The notes under the pieces were generated by a model. The model did not search any database. It was not told the DNA's origin and saw only the letters and a list, made by a program, of their open reading frames with translations. From positions 18,501 to 82,500 of the forward strand of contig JAAEOI010000376.1 of assembly GCA_024244665.1 (NCBI GenBank): DNA of 64,000 nucleotides. Direction: 5' to 3'. Of the stretch, positions 27,937 through 36,533 are shown piece by piece; within the stretch, counting starts at the first letter, position 1; the number at the start of each line of letters is the position of its first letter. The stretch is from Bacteroidota bacterium (GTDB lineage: Bacteria; Bacteroidota; Bacteroidia; Bacteroidales; GCA-2748055). A program made the translations under genes and the position numbers.

Positions 27937-27969
27937 AACGGGATATACCCCAGTGTAGTATACCCCGTT
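27937..27969 (-). terminator. 12-bp hairpin between nhaD and exbB
   Basis: Minus-strand RNA pairs AACGGGGUAUAC with GUAUAUCCCGUU (11 Watson-Crick pairs plus one G-U) around a 9-base loop, followed by AUUUUGU. On the plus strand the same position is an A-C mismatch, so the fold favours minus-strand RNA. It probably ends the nhaD transcript about 30 bases after its stop. Confidence 0.6.
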
Positions 27970-27997
27970 ATAAGATTTTAAGTTCTTTTATGAACAA

Positions 27998-29416
27998 CTA
28001 GTGCAAGAGTTGTGCCTGAAGGTAGTAGGCTCCCGCTCCTGCCAGGTAACCAAGAAGGGCCAGCAAAGAGATCTTTCTCATGTACCAGATGAAGTCAATT
28101 TTCTCCATGCCCATTGCAGCTACTCCGGCTGCTGAACCGATGATCAGGATTGATCCGCCTGTACCTGCGCAGTAAGCCAGGAACTCCCAGAAGAGTCCGT
28201 CCTGTACAAAATTGTGCGCATATTCAATGGCTGCAGGGTCTGTCATGGCGGCAATGCTGGCAGCATCCTCAATGGGATACATTCCCATGGATCCTGCCAC
28301 CAGTGGAACATTATCCACAATGGCAGAAAGTACACCAATGGCCAGGTCAATCAGGTAGACGCTGCCCAGGTTCTCATCCAGCCAGCTGGCAAGCACATTG
28401 AGCTGACCGGCACTCTGGAGAGCTGCAACGGCCATCAGAATCCCCAGGAAGAAGAAGATGGTGGGGGTATCCACATGTCTCAGGATTGGGATCACCTTCA
28501 GGTTCTTCTTAATCTCATCCGACTTATTCATATGCATGATCTCGGTGATGAGCCACATTATTGAAAGGGAGAAAAGCATTCCCTGGAAGGGGGGAAGGTG
28601 GGTTACTGTTTTGAATATAGGAACGAAAAGTAGTCCGCATACCCCCAGGATCAGCATGAACTTTTGTTCAAAGGGGGTGGTGAGGATTTTCTCATTGGCA
28701 TCAATCTCCGGGCGTTTTACATTGCCCTTTAATGTGAAACTGAGTAAGGCAAGGGGAACCACCATGGTCACCAGGCTGGGCAGGATGACATGGCTTATGA
28801 TTCTGGCAGTGGTCACCTGTCCACCGATCCATAACATGATAGTGGTCACATCACCAATGGGTGACCAGGCACCACCGGCATTGGCTGCCAGTATAACCAT
28901 GGAGGCAAAGAACCACCGGGTCTCTTTTTCAGAGATCAGTTTTCTAAGCAGAGCAACCATTACGATGGTAGTTGTCAGGTTGTCCAGGGCCGCCGACATG
29001 AAGAAGGTAAGGAAACTGAGAATCCAGAGGAGCTTTACCTTCTTGGTGGTCTGAATCCTGTCGGTAATTACCTTGAATCCGTTGTGTTTGTCTATCACCT
29101 CAACAATGGTCATTGCCCCAAAGAGGAAGAAGAGGATCCCGGCAGTCTCCCCAAGGTGATGCGTGATCTCATGGGTGGAGACAAAATGCCTCATGGCCGC
29201 AATTCCATGTTCACCATGCTCACTGTGTCCGCCTGTGAACTCGTTCCATGCAACACTTAGTCCGCCGCTAAAAATATCATATGCGCCAAAAATATACAGA
29301 ACCCACAATAGTGTACCGATGGCCAGGGCAGGAACTGCTTTGTCGACACGAAGAGGGTGTTCAAGGGCAATGGCGACATACCCCAGAACAAATACAACAA
29401 CCATAATAATAAACAT
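27998..29416 (-). CDS. nhaD: NhaD-type sodium/proton antiporter
   Basis: 472 residues with about 12-13 membrane helices. Key segments: HHLGETAGILFFLFGAMTIVE, ALDNLTTTIVMVALL, ANAGGAWSPIGDVTTIMLW and SAIVDNVPLVAGSMGMYP, which are the ion-transport superfamily hairpins of NhaD with conserved Asp/Asn/Thr. It exchanges Na+ or Li+ for protons and helps salt and pH tolerance, which suits a marine or saline habitat. A TTG-N17-TATCTTTG promoter lies just upstream inside the end of tamB. Confidence 0.92.
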   Translation of the reverse strand: MFIIMVVVFVLGYVAIALEHPLRVDKAVPALAIGTLLWVLYIFGAYDIFSGGLSVAWNEFTGGHSEHGEHGIAAMRHFVSTHEITHHLGETAGILFFLFGAMTIVEVIDKHNGFKVITDRIQTTKKVKLLWILSFLTFFMSAALDNLTTTIVMVALLRKLISEKETRWFFASMVILAANAGGAWSPIGDVTTIMLWIGGQVTTARIISHVILPSLVTMVVPLALLSFTLKGNVKRPEIDANEKILTTPFEQKFMLILGVCGLLFVPIFKTVTHLPPFQGMLFSLSIMWLITEIMHMNKSDEIKKNLKVIPILRHVDTPTIFFFLGILMAVAALQSAGQLNVLASWLDENLGSVYLIDLAIGVLSAIVDNVPLVAGSMGMYPIEDAASIAAMTDPAAIEYAHNFVQDGLFWEFLAYCAGTGGSILIIGSAAGVAAMGMEKIDFIWYMRKISLLALLGYLAGAGAYYLQAQLLH

Positions 29417-29446
29417 AATGCTCTTTTTAAGTTGGAATTAAGTCCG

Positions 29447-29474
29447 CAAAGATATGAAAGATTTACTCATCCAA
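29447..29474 (-). promoter_or_regulatory. Promoter of nhaD
   Basis: Minus strand: TTG at 29474-29472, 17 bases, then TATCTTTG at 29454-29447, an exact -7 box. It is about 30 bases before the ATG and overlaps the last codons of tamB. Confidence 0.6.
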
Positions 29475-32400
29475 TTCCGCCTCATCCTTTTTTTTCCTCT
29501 TCTTTTTTCGGTTGGCGATGCCCTCTTTGTAACGGGCCATGAGTTGCCTAAGGTTATCGAACTCCTCCCGGTAGGAAATACCTACTCCCTGTTTGTACAG
29601 TGCCGTCTCAAACAGCAGTTCATCCCTGGCCCTGTTGAAGGCCAGGATGCTCACATTGTCGGTTACTCGGAACTCCACATCGAAATCGCCCATGATATAG
29701 GGATTGCTGGGATCACCCACCGTTGGGTTGGTCTCCTGGCCGCCCACATCCACGTTCCCGCTGATGATGATGCGGTCATCAAGTAATTGCGTCGAAAGGG
29801 CCACCTCCACCTCATCGCTGGTGACCTGGTCCCCGGGCCTGTAGTTGATCCCGATGTCAAAATCGTCGCTGATCTGCGATAGCCAGTTGCTCAGCTGGTT
29901 GGAGAGCAGCTCACTGGCCGTCACACCGGCGATGGAACTGGGGGTCCCCATATCCGCTGCTCCGTACCCCGTAACACTGTAGAAATTGTTAATCACAAGG
30001 AGCGATAGGAACTGTTTCATCAGCTCTTCATCGGTACTGGTACTGTTTTCCAGCAGATTCCGGGTTTCTGCATCGGCTGTGGGCATGGATATTCCTGTGG
30101 CAATTGTGGGTGCTTCCAGTTCACCCTGGAGGATCAGGTGGCACTCTACAGGAATTCTTTTCTTCAGATTCTCCTTTTTCTCATCATTGTCCGGATAGAG
30201 GTTGTATGGAGCTGCCCGCGTGGTATAGATCGCTTCCAGGTCGACCGATGCGTCCATGGGCGAACCATTGAAGCTAATTTTACCTCCCGGTTCAATTTTA
30301 AACCTTTTGTTTATCACATTCTGAAGGGTGAAAAGGTAATCCCCCTGGTTCAGGACCACATCCCCGAACATTTTGAATCCATTCTCTTTATTCAGCATAA
30401 TCCTGATATTCCCATCGCCACTGGTCTTAATAATGTCCCCCACTTTGGGATCAAAGATTAACTGAACTACTGCATCATTGGTAATATCGATATCCAGTTC
30501 CAGTTCAATACCGCCTATTTCAGGTTTCAGACTGACAGGGGCTTCTTCTTCCTTCACCTCTATTCTCGATACAAAAGTGAGAAAGTCGCTGGTGACTACT
30601 TCGCTGGCATTGTACAGAGGAAGGTAGAGTGCTGTATTTCGGTTGGTGGAGGCATTGACTTTCAAACTGATGTTGTCGGTGGGGCCGCTGATTCCAACAT
30701 TTCCGCTGGCAAAGATGGTGCCGTAGAAGACCTCGTTATCCGACGAACGGGTATTCATACACTGCATGTTGTCTGCATTAATATTCAGGCTGATATAAAA
30801 ATCCTTGAGGTTGGAGTTGGAAATGGATCCGTTTACAGTGGCCCCGTGACCATAGCTGTCTTCGGCCCTGAAATTTTCGAAATAGAAGTTATTGCGGTAG
30901 ATCCGGATCTGGTCATTAAAAAGATATGGGGTATTCAGATAGCTGAGGGTTGCTGCTCCTTTTACAAACCTGATTGAGCCGTTGAGTTGAGGCCTTTTTA
31001 AGTTTCCATCCAGAGTCAGGTTTACGACAGCTTCCCCTGCCAGGTCCCTGGCTATACCTTCACTGTATGGATTGATTGATGCCAGGTCAAAGCTGCTGAG
31101 CCTGATATCGAAGTCCAGGGCTTCACTCTGGGGAACAAATTTCCCCCTGGCTTCAACCAACTGCTCTCCGTTAACTTCAGATGTGATTTCAATTTCAAGG
31201 GCTCCTTCCGAATCATCCCAATTAGCGTCCAGAAGTGTTGTGCCCAGCAATTGTTGGTTAAAATAGAAGGAGTCAATCTTCAGGTTTGAGATTATAATGG
31301 GTACATCCCCGGCTCTCCTGTAATGCAGGTCTCCCGTAATCTCCCCCTGCAGCTCCATATTAAGACCGGTCAGCCCTGTCAGTTGATCCAGGTTCAGTCT
31401 TTCCAGTTCCAGGCTGAAGTCCTGGGCTTCCCCGGTAGAGATAAGCCCGTCTGCTATGATTCTTTTTCGGAAACTGTTGATCTCGAAACCATTAACACTT
31501 AAGGATCCTTTTTTTGCCAGCATGGCTGAGGGCTGGATATTCCATAGGGTGTCGCTAATTACAAAGTTGCCCGGGTTTATGTTTATCATAAAGCCACGGT
31601 CGGTGACTGAATCGGGCTGAAAGGTTCCGCTTAAGCTGATATCTCCACTGAATTCCGGTTTGGAATTGTTGGTCCACTTCATCTCCATCTCTGCGGTATC
31701 CTGCATGGCTGTCAGCAGGAGTTCCTGGTTATACACAGCGTAGCTACCATTAATTATTGTGCTGTCCGAATTCATCCGTGAGATGATGCTGCCATCCACT
31801 GTCTCTACGTTTGTGGAAACATTATGCCAGGAATTCTCTCTGAATGAAATGTAAGGAAATGCTCCTTCTACCTGGATATTGAGGTTTGAGGGTTCATATG
31901 TCCCTGAAAGAGAACTTCGGTCTCCCAACTGTAAAGAGGGGTAGAAGAAATCGAGCAATGGATTCAGCCGTTTGATATCTGCCTGGAAAACAAAATAGTT
32001 GCTGGTGTCGGGTAAAGGTTCGGCATTTTGAGCCACATTAAGAAAATGGTCGGCCAGGTTTCGAAAAGAACCGGGGAGAGCAGATAGTTTATATTCGCCT
32101 GTTACATCCACATCCATCATTTCTGAACGCAGTTGGATCAGGGAGGCTGAGGGAGTATTCCTGGCAGTAAGGATCAGGTCGTACATCTGCACCTGGGCAT
32201 CAGTTTTTTCAAAAAGGCTGTTAACCAGTTTTACCTCTCCGTTTAATTCGTCAATGGACCCCCCGGACAGGTCGGTTTCCACAAGGAATGACACAAAATA
32301 GTTGGGATCATTCTGGGGAAGGTTCAGGTAGTACGGCCTGGCCCTGGCAACATCGGCTGTAAAACGGTGGACCGGTATTTCACCTGAAAAATCGGTTCTC

Positions 32401-33959
32401 CCCTGGAAATCAAGTTTAATATTTGGGTCACTGATGCTAAAACCACCATCGAATGTCCGGTTGGTGAAGGCGCCATCAAGGGTGATGTTACTGTATGCAT
32501 AGTTGAATAGTTCCAGGGTATCGATGGTGCCTTCCAGATCTGCCCGAATCTGGCCCTTATAGAGGGTCCCGCTGGTATATACATCCATATCCAGTTCATT
32601 CAGTTTCTCCTCATGGGCTATGAAGTGTCCAAGCTTAAAGTCGTTGGTACGCAGCCGGCCCAGGAAATCCACGCCCCGGATGCTATCCGGTTTAAAGGAG
32701 AGGTCCATGACCATACTGCCCATATCGGTGGCAAGCAGTCCGTTTGCCACAAAATGATCGGGGTAGCCGGTGAATTGACCCGCAAAGCCCAGTGCACCCA
32801 GGTTGCTCCATGGATATACAGAAGAGACTGAATCTCCGGGGAGCCCCATGATCTCAAGGATGGCTCCTACTGAAGTATTCAACTTCTTAAAATGGAAATC
32901 CAGAAAAGTATTGTTGAAATCGGGGAGCCCGATCATCATAAAGTCAAAAGCCAGCGAGCTTTGATCGTCAAAGGTGATCGTCAGGTTGTCACCCTTCATA
33001 TCATTCAGCCTGCCGCTCACCTCTCCATCAATGTTGATTTCGTCAAGCAATTCAGGAATCCCGGGAACGAAATATGCAAAATGTTCCAACTGAAGACGGG
33101 AGTGGACAGAACTGAATTTCAGATCCACCTGGGAAGAGAATTTTTTAAAACCCTGGAAGCTCTCAAAATCGAATGTCAGTAAAGGAATATTAAGGTCAGT
33201 TTCACCTGTCTCCACCGACAGATCATAAAAATGGAGGAGGTCCCTGCTGATGGACATATCTGTGGTGATATTCTGAAAAACAAAACCAGAGTTTTCAATT
33301 CCAAAAAGTGATTCCACCTCCATCCTCACTGTATCGCGGTATACCTCAAGGTTATTCACTGTGGTTTTCAAATCCATAAGGTGAAAATCACCAAAAGTAA
33401 TTGGGGTTCTGGGGGAGTTTTTTTCCATTCTCGAAAGAGAGAACCTTGAATCCACCAGATCAATCGAGGCTATATGAACCCGGGCCTTGTGTTCAGGAGG
33501 GTTGTGAGGATTTTTCAGATTATCAGTGAAATACTTGATATTGACCACATTTGCACTGTCGATTACCAGGTTCACAAAGACATACTCAGCGGTTATCTTT
33601 TTGATGGTAAGCCCTTTGGGATCGGGTCTGAATTGCTTGATCCGGAGTTTTGTCAGGCCAATATATACCAGGGTATCTCCATAGAGATCTTCAATGTAAA
33701 GATCCCTGATCTGGACCCTGCGGAAGAAGGAGTAGCTGACCGATGATAAGGATACCGGAACGTTCAGTTCTTCTGCAAGTTGCTCGGTCAGATATTTAGC
33801 GACCCTGGTCTGAACCTGGCGGTTTTGCAGAAACAGGAGAGAAAGGGCCGGGATGGCCAAAACCACCAGTACCACTATCAATCCTATTTTCGCTATCTTT
33901 TTGATATCTTTGTCTTCTCCAGTAAGCTGAACCTTACAAAAGTAAAAAAAAGTTGTCAT
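29463..33959 (-). CDS. tamB: TamB-like translocation/assembly or lipid-transport protein (DUF490)
   Basis: 1498 residues from ATG 33959. One N-terminal membrane helix (IGLIVVLVVLAIPALSLLFL, near residues 24-45) is followed by about 1,400 residues of repetitive beta-strands, the AsmA-like/beta-taco groove, and a C-terminal DUF490 domain with GDLHYRRAG, KGAATLSYLNTPY, GGKISFNGSPMDASVDLEA, and GYGAADMGTPSSIAG near the end. The family bridges inner and outer membranes for phospholipid transport or assembly of outer-membrane proteins with TamA. The ATG overlaps that of tsaD. A consensus -7 box lies inside the first codons, so the true start may be further in; no ATG is available there. Confidence 0.85.
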   Translation of the reverse strand: MTTFFYFCKVQLTGEDKDIKKIAKIGLIVVLVVLAIPALSLLFLQNRQVQTRVAKYLTEQLAEELNVPVSLSSVSYSFFRRVQIRDLYIEDLYGDTLVYIGLTKLRIKQFRPDPKGLTIKKITAEYVFVNLVIDSANVVNIKYFTDNLKNPHNPPEHKARVHIASIDLVDSRFSLSRMEKNSPRTPITFGDFHLMDLKTTVNNLEVYRDTVRMEVESLFGIENSGFVFQNITTDMSISRDLLHFYDLSVETGETDLNIPLLTFDFESFQGFKKFSSQVDLKFSSVHSRLQLEHFAYFVPGIPELLDEINIDGEVSGRLNDMKGDNLTITFDDQSSLAFDFMMIGLPDFNNTFLDFHFKKLNTSVGAILEIMGLPGDSVSSVYPWSNLGALGFAGQFTGYPDHFVANGLLATDMGSMVMDLSFKPDSIRGVDFLGRLRTNDFKLGHFIAHEEKLNELDMDVYTSGTLYKGQIRADLEGTIDTLELFNYAYSNITLDGAFTNRTFDGGFSISDPNIKLDFQGRTDFSGEIPVHRFTADVARARPYYLNLPQNDPNYFVSFLVETDLSGGSIDELNGEVKLVNSLFEKTDAQVQMYDLILTARNTPSASLIQLRSEMMDVDVTGEYKLSALPGSFRNLADHFLNVAQNAEPLPDTSNYFVFQADIKRLNPLLDFFYPSLQLGDRSSLSGTYEPSNLNIQVEGAFPYISFRENSWHNVSTNVETVDGSIISRMNSDSTIINGSYAVYNQELLLTAMQDTAEMEMKWTNNSKPEFSGDISLSGTFQPDSVTDRGFMININPGNFVISDTLWNIQPSAMLAKKGSLSVNGFEINSFRKRIIADGLISTGEAQDFSLELERLNLDQLTGLTGLNMELQGEITGDLHYRRAGDVPIIISNLKIDSFYFNQQLLGTTLLDANWDDSEGALEIEITSEVNGEQLVEARGKFVPQSEALDFDIRLSSFDLASINPYSEGIARDLAGEAVVNLTLDGNLKRPQLNGSIRFVKGAATLSYLNTPYLFNDQIRIYRNNFYFENFRAEDSYGHGATVNGSISNSNLKDFYISLNINADNMQCMNTRSSDNEVFYGTIFASGNVGISGPTDNISLKVNASTNRNTALYLPLYNASEVVTSDFLTFVSRIEVKEEEAPVSLKPEIGGIELELDIDITNDAVVQLIFDPKVGDIIKTSGDGNIRIMLNKENGFKMFGDVVLNQGDYLFTLQNVINKRFKIEPGGKISFNGSPMDASVDLEAIYTTRAAPYNLYPDNDEKKENLKKRIPVECHLILQGELEAPTIATGISMPTADAETRNLLENSTSTDEELMKQFLSLLVINNFYSVTGYGAADMGTPSSIAGVTASELLSNQLSNWLSQISDDFDIGINYRPGDQVTSDEVEVALSTQLLDDRIIISGNVDVGGQETNPTVGDPSNPYIMGDFDVEFRVTDNVSILAFNRARDELLFETALYKQGVGISYREEFDNLRQLMARYKEGIANRKKKRKKKDEAELDE
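33937..33944 (-). promoter_or_regulatory. -7-like box within the first codons of tamB
   Basis: TACTTTTG on the minus strand, an exact TAnnTTTG match, 15-22 bases downstream of the annotated tamB ATG. If used, tamB translation would have to begin at a non-ATG codon inside the membrane helix region. It could equally be a chance match in a T-rich run. Confidence 0.3.
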
Positions 33960-34977
33960 GGGCACGACCATTCTGGGTATTGAATCTTCCTGTGATGATA
34001 CATCTGCTGCTGTATTGAGGGACAGGGTATTACTATCCAATGTGATAGCAGGGCAGGAAGTACATAAGAAGTACGGGGGTGTGGTCCCTGAGCTGGCATC
34101 GCGGGCACATCAGCAGAATATAGTTCCGGTAGTGGATACCGCGATCAGGCAGTCAGGCCTTCAACGGGGTGATATTGATGCAGTTGCATTTACACGCGGA
34201 CCCGGATTACTGGGTTCCCTGCTGGTTGGGACCTCTTTTGCAAAAGGATTTACAGCGGCCCTGGGGATTCCTTTGATCGAGATTAATCACCTCCAGGCCC
34301 ACATCCTGGTTCATTTTATTGTTGAGCAGGATGGTCAGGATCATGCTCCATCTTTCCCATTTTTATGTCTTCTGGTATCGGGAGGCCACACCCAACTGGT
34401 GATGGTTAAAGACCATCATAACATGGAAATTCTCGGCCGCACCATCGATGATGCAGCCGGTGAGGCATTCGATAAATGCGCGAAGTTGCTTGACCTTCCT
34501 TATCCGGGTGGACCCCATGTGGATCGCCTGGCAGCTGACGGAGATCCTCACAGATTCACTTTCAGCAGACCTGGACTGGAAGGTTTTAACTACTCATTCA
34601 GCGGATTAAAAACCTCGTTTCTCTATTTTCTCAGGGATCAGCTGAAAGAGGATCCGGGTTTCATTGAGCAAAACCGGAACGATCTTGCAGCATCACTTCA
34701 GCATACCATTGTTGCTATTCTGATGAACAAACTCAGAAGAGCGGCTAAGAAAACCGGAGTTCGGGAAATCGCCCTGGCAGGAGGGGTTTCGGCTAATTCC
34801 GGATTGCGCTCTGCAATGACAGAAGAGGCTGTACTACGAAGGTGGAATCTCCACCTGCCACCCTTTCGGTTTACCACGGATAATGCGGCAATGATTGGCA
34901 TCACCGGCTACTACAAATATCTTTCAGGCGAGTTTGCTTCCGATGAGATAGCTCCAATGGCCAGGATGCATTTCTGA
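33958..34977 (+). CDS. tsaD: tRNA N6-threonylcarbamoyladenosine synthase subunit TsaD
   Basis: 339 residues, the usual length. With TsaB and TsaE it transfers threonylcarbamoyl onto A37 of ANN-decoding tRNAs. The N-terminus MGTTILGIESSCDDTSAAV, the PELASRAHQQN block, the metal ligands H111 and H115 in EINHLQAH, the nucleotide site LLVSGGHTQLV and the DDAAGEAFDKCAKLL and GGVSANSGLR motifs identify it. The ATG shares two bases with the divergent tamB start (CATG). Confidence 0.97.
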   Translation: MGTTILGIESSCDDTSAAVLRDRVLLSNVIAGQEVHKKYGGVVPELASRAHQQNIVPVVDTAIRQSGLQRGDIDAVAFTRGPGLLGSLLVGTSFAKGFTAALGIPLIEINHLQAHILVHFIVEQDGQDHAPSFPFLCLLVSGGHTQLVMVKDHHNMEILGRTIDDAAGEAFDKCAKLLDLPYPGGPHVDRLAADGDPHRFTFSRPGLEGFNYSFSGLKTSFLYFLRDQLKEDPGFIEQNRNDLAASLQHTIVAILMNKLRRAAKKTGVREIALAGGVSANSGLRSAMTEEAVLRRWNLHLPPFRFTTDNAAMIGITGYYKYLSGEFASDEIAPMARMHF

Positions 34978-35067
34978 TCTCATTCAAATCTTGGTGATAA
35001 AATGAAATTAAATTGGGGCTTGATGCCGTAAAAAATTATTATATTGGAATTATATTATTAATCCAGG

Positions 35068-35442
35068 ATGGACAAACTAGAGTTTCAGCCTACTCAGAAA
35101 ACACCATACGTATTGCTGGATCCTTCCGGCAAAATTAGATTCAAAGGTCGGTCTATTCCAGAGGATGTTTCGCTCTTTTATGAGGACATTCTGGATTGGA
35201 TAATTGCGTTCGCATCCTCACCGCCATCATGCACCGAAGTTGATATTGAAATGGAGTACCTCAACAGCGGCACTTCCAAGTATATGCTTCGACTCCTGAA
35301 GAAGCTGAAGGAAGTTGATAATGATGGTTACGGCCTGGTAATCAATTGGATATATGAGGAGGGCGATGATGATATCCTCGAGAGGGGAGAGTATTATGCC
35401 TCCATTCTGGATCTGAAGATCAACTTCATCGAGATCGAATAA
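35068..35442 (+). CDS. siaC: SiaC family regulatory phosphoprotein (DUF1987)
   Basis: 124 residues, full family length. The start LEFQPTQKTPYVLLDPSG, the DWIIAFASSP middle and DIEMEYLNSGTSKYMLRLLK are typical. In Pseudomonas, SiaC is phosphorylated near residue 68 by SiaB and dephosphorylated by the PP2C-type SiaA, switching a diguanylate cyclase; here T69/S70 in NSGTSK occupy that place. It converges on the SpoIIE-ATPase operon with an 11-base gap. No SiaB kinase or cyclase is in the window. The link to the two nearby SpoIIE phosphatases is inference from position and family. Confidence 0.85.
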   Translation: MDKLEFQPTQKTPYVLLDPSGKIRFKGRSIPEDVSLFYEDILDWIIAFASSPPSCTEVDIEMEYLNSGTSKYMLRLLKKLKEVDNDGYGLVINWIYEEGDDDILERGEYYASILDLKINFIEIE

Positions 35443-35453
35443 TCATTTCAGCA

Positions 35454-36533
35454 TCACTCTTTTTCCCTTTTTTGAAGTATTCTTCCGATATAGTTCCAGT
35501 ATGCCTGGTGAAAGGGGTATGAGTCGGTTTCCCTGATCACGTCCCGGAAATTGATCCGGTCATGGCACGATATCGGGTGAATAATTGAAGGATCGAACAG
35601 ACCTGGTTTCTCGGGATGGAACTGAACTCCGAATACATGGGGAAATCTCTCATGTTCAATGGCTTCAATGATCTTGCCATCAATAGACGTGGCTGCAACT
35701 ACCCACCCTTTGCCTGGTGCCTCAATTGCCTGGTGATGGCTGCTCAATACCAGCGGAGCTATAGGTTTCTTGAATTTCAGGCCCTTGCGGAGGAATGATT
35801 TTTTATTCAGGCTAAGCTGGTGAAAGTGGTAGGAGGTGGGCTCATCGCAATCTGTGTGGACCATGCCGAGGTAGTTTCGGTGCATCTGGTCGGATGGCAT
35901 CTCCAAAACCTCTTCCGCTGTCCACACACTGTATACCTCAGTGGGTATATCCTGGATCATGGTGCCTCCTGTGGCCACATTCATGGTTTGCATGCCCAGG
36001 CATATCCCGCTCACAAGGTACTTATCGTTCCTTTCCAGGCAGGGTATCCATTGTGGATTCTGATTTCCGCCAAGAAGGTGGAACAGGAATGATGCTTCCA
36101 TATAGTGCCTGAATGGATCTGTAACATTGGTTAAGAGGTGAACCGGTTCCTTGTAAAGGATCGGGGGTATGTCTGGTCCTCCCATAAAGAGTGCCCCCCT
36201 GGAACGGTCAAACAGCTCTTTGAACAGGGGTGTGCAATCATTGACACCGAAAAGATTTCCGGGCACCAGTTTCCCTGAAATCTCCATAAGGGAAACGATG
36301 CCATCAGGATTCTCAGCTGCTTTCTGAATGGCAGATTCATATATGTATGCCTCCCGTGAGTGGTAGACCCCCAGCACATGGTACCCTTCCAGGTTCAACA
36401 TTCCTTCCCGGGAAAGGTTCTCAATAATATCAAGGTTATAAGCAGTGGGATGAAAAAGAAGAAGGGTGTCCTGCGCCTGAAGGGTGGCAACACAACAGGA
36501 GAGGAGTGCGAATAGAATGGTATGTATTCTCAT
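35454..36533 (-). CDS. Exported C26/class I glutamine-amidotransferase-like hydrolase
   Basis: 359 residues. A signal peptide ends at about residue 20 (CVATLQAQD), so the protein is exported. The class I GATase fold shows the nucleophile elbow SGICLGMQT with Cys178 and the catalytic His306 and Glu308 in FGVQFHPEKPG, plus MGGPDIPPILY upstream, as in gamma-glutamyl hydrolases of the C26 group (PuuD-like). It probably cleaves gamma-glutamyl bonds in the periplasm; the substrate is unknown. The ATG overlaps the ATPase stop in ATGA, so it is translationally coupled to a cytosolic ATPase, an unusual pairing. Last gene of the four-gene SpoIIE operon. Confidence 0.8.
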   Translation of the reverse strand: MRIHTILFALLSCCVATLQAQDTLLLFHPTAYNLDIIENLSREGMLNLEGYHVLGVYHSREAYIYESAIQKAAENPDGIVSLMEISGKLVPGNLFGVNDCTPLFKELFDRSRGALFMGGPDIPPILYKEPVHLLTNVTDPFRHYMEASFLFHLLGGNQNPQWIPCLERNDKYLVSGICLGMQTMNVATGGTMIQDIPTEVYSVWTAEEVLEMPSDQMHRNYLGMVHTDCDEPTSYHFHQLSLNKKSFLRKGLKFKKPIAPLVLSSHHQAIEAPGKGWVVAATSIDGKIIEAIEHERFPHVFGVQFHPEKPGLFDPSIIHPISCHDRINFRDVIRETDSYPFHQAYWNYIGRILQKREKE

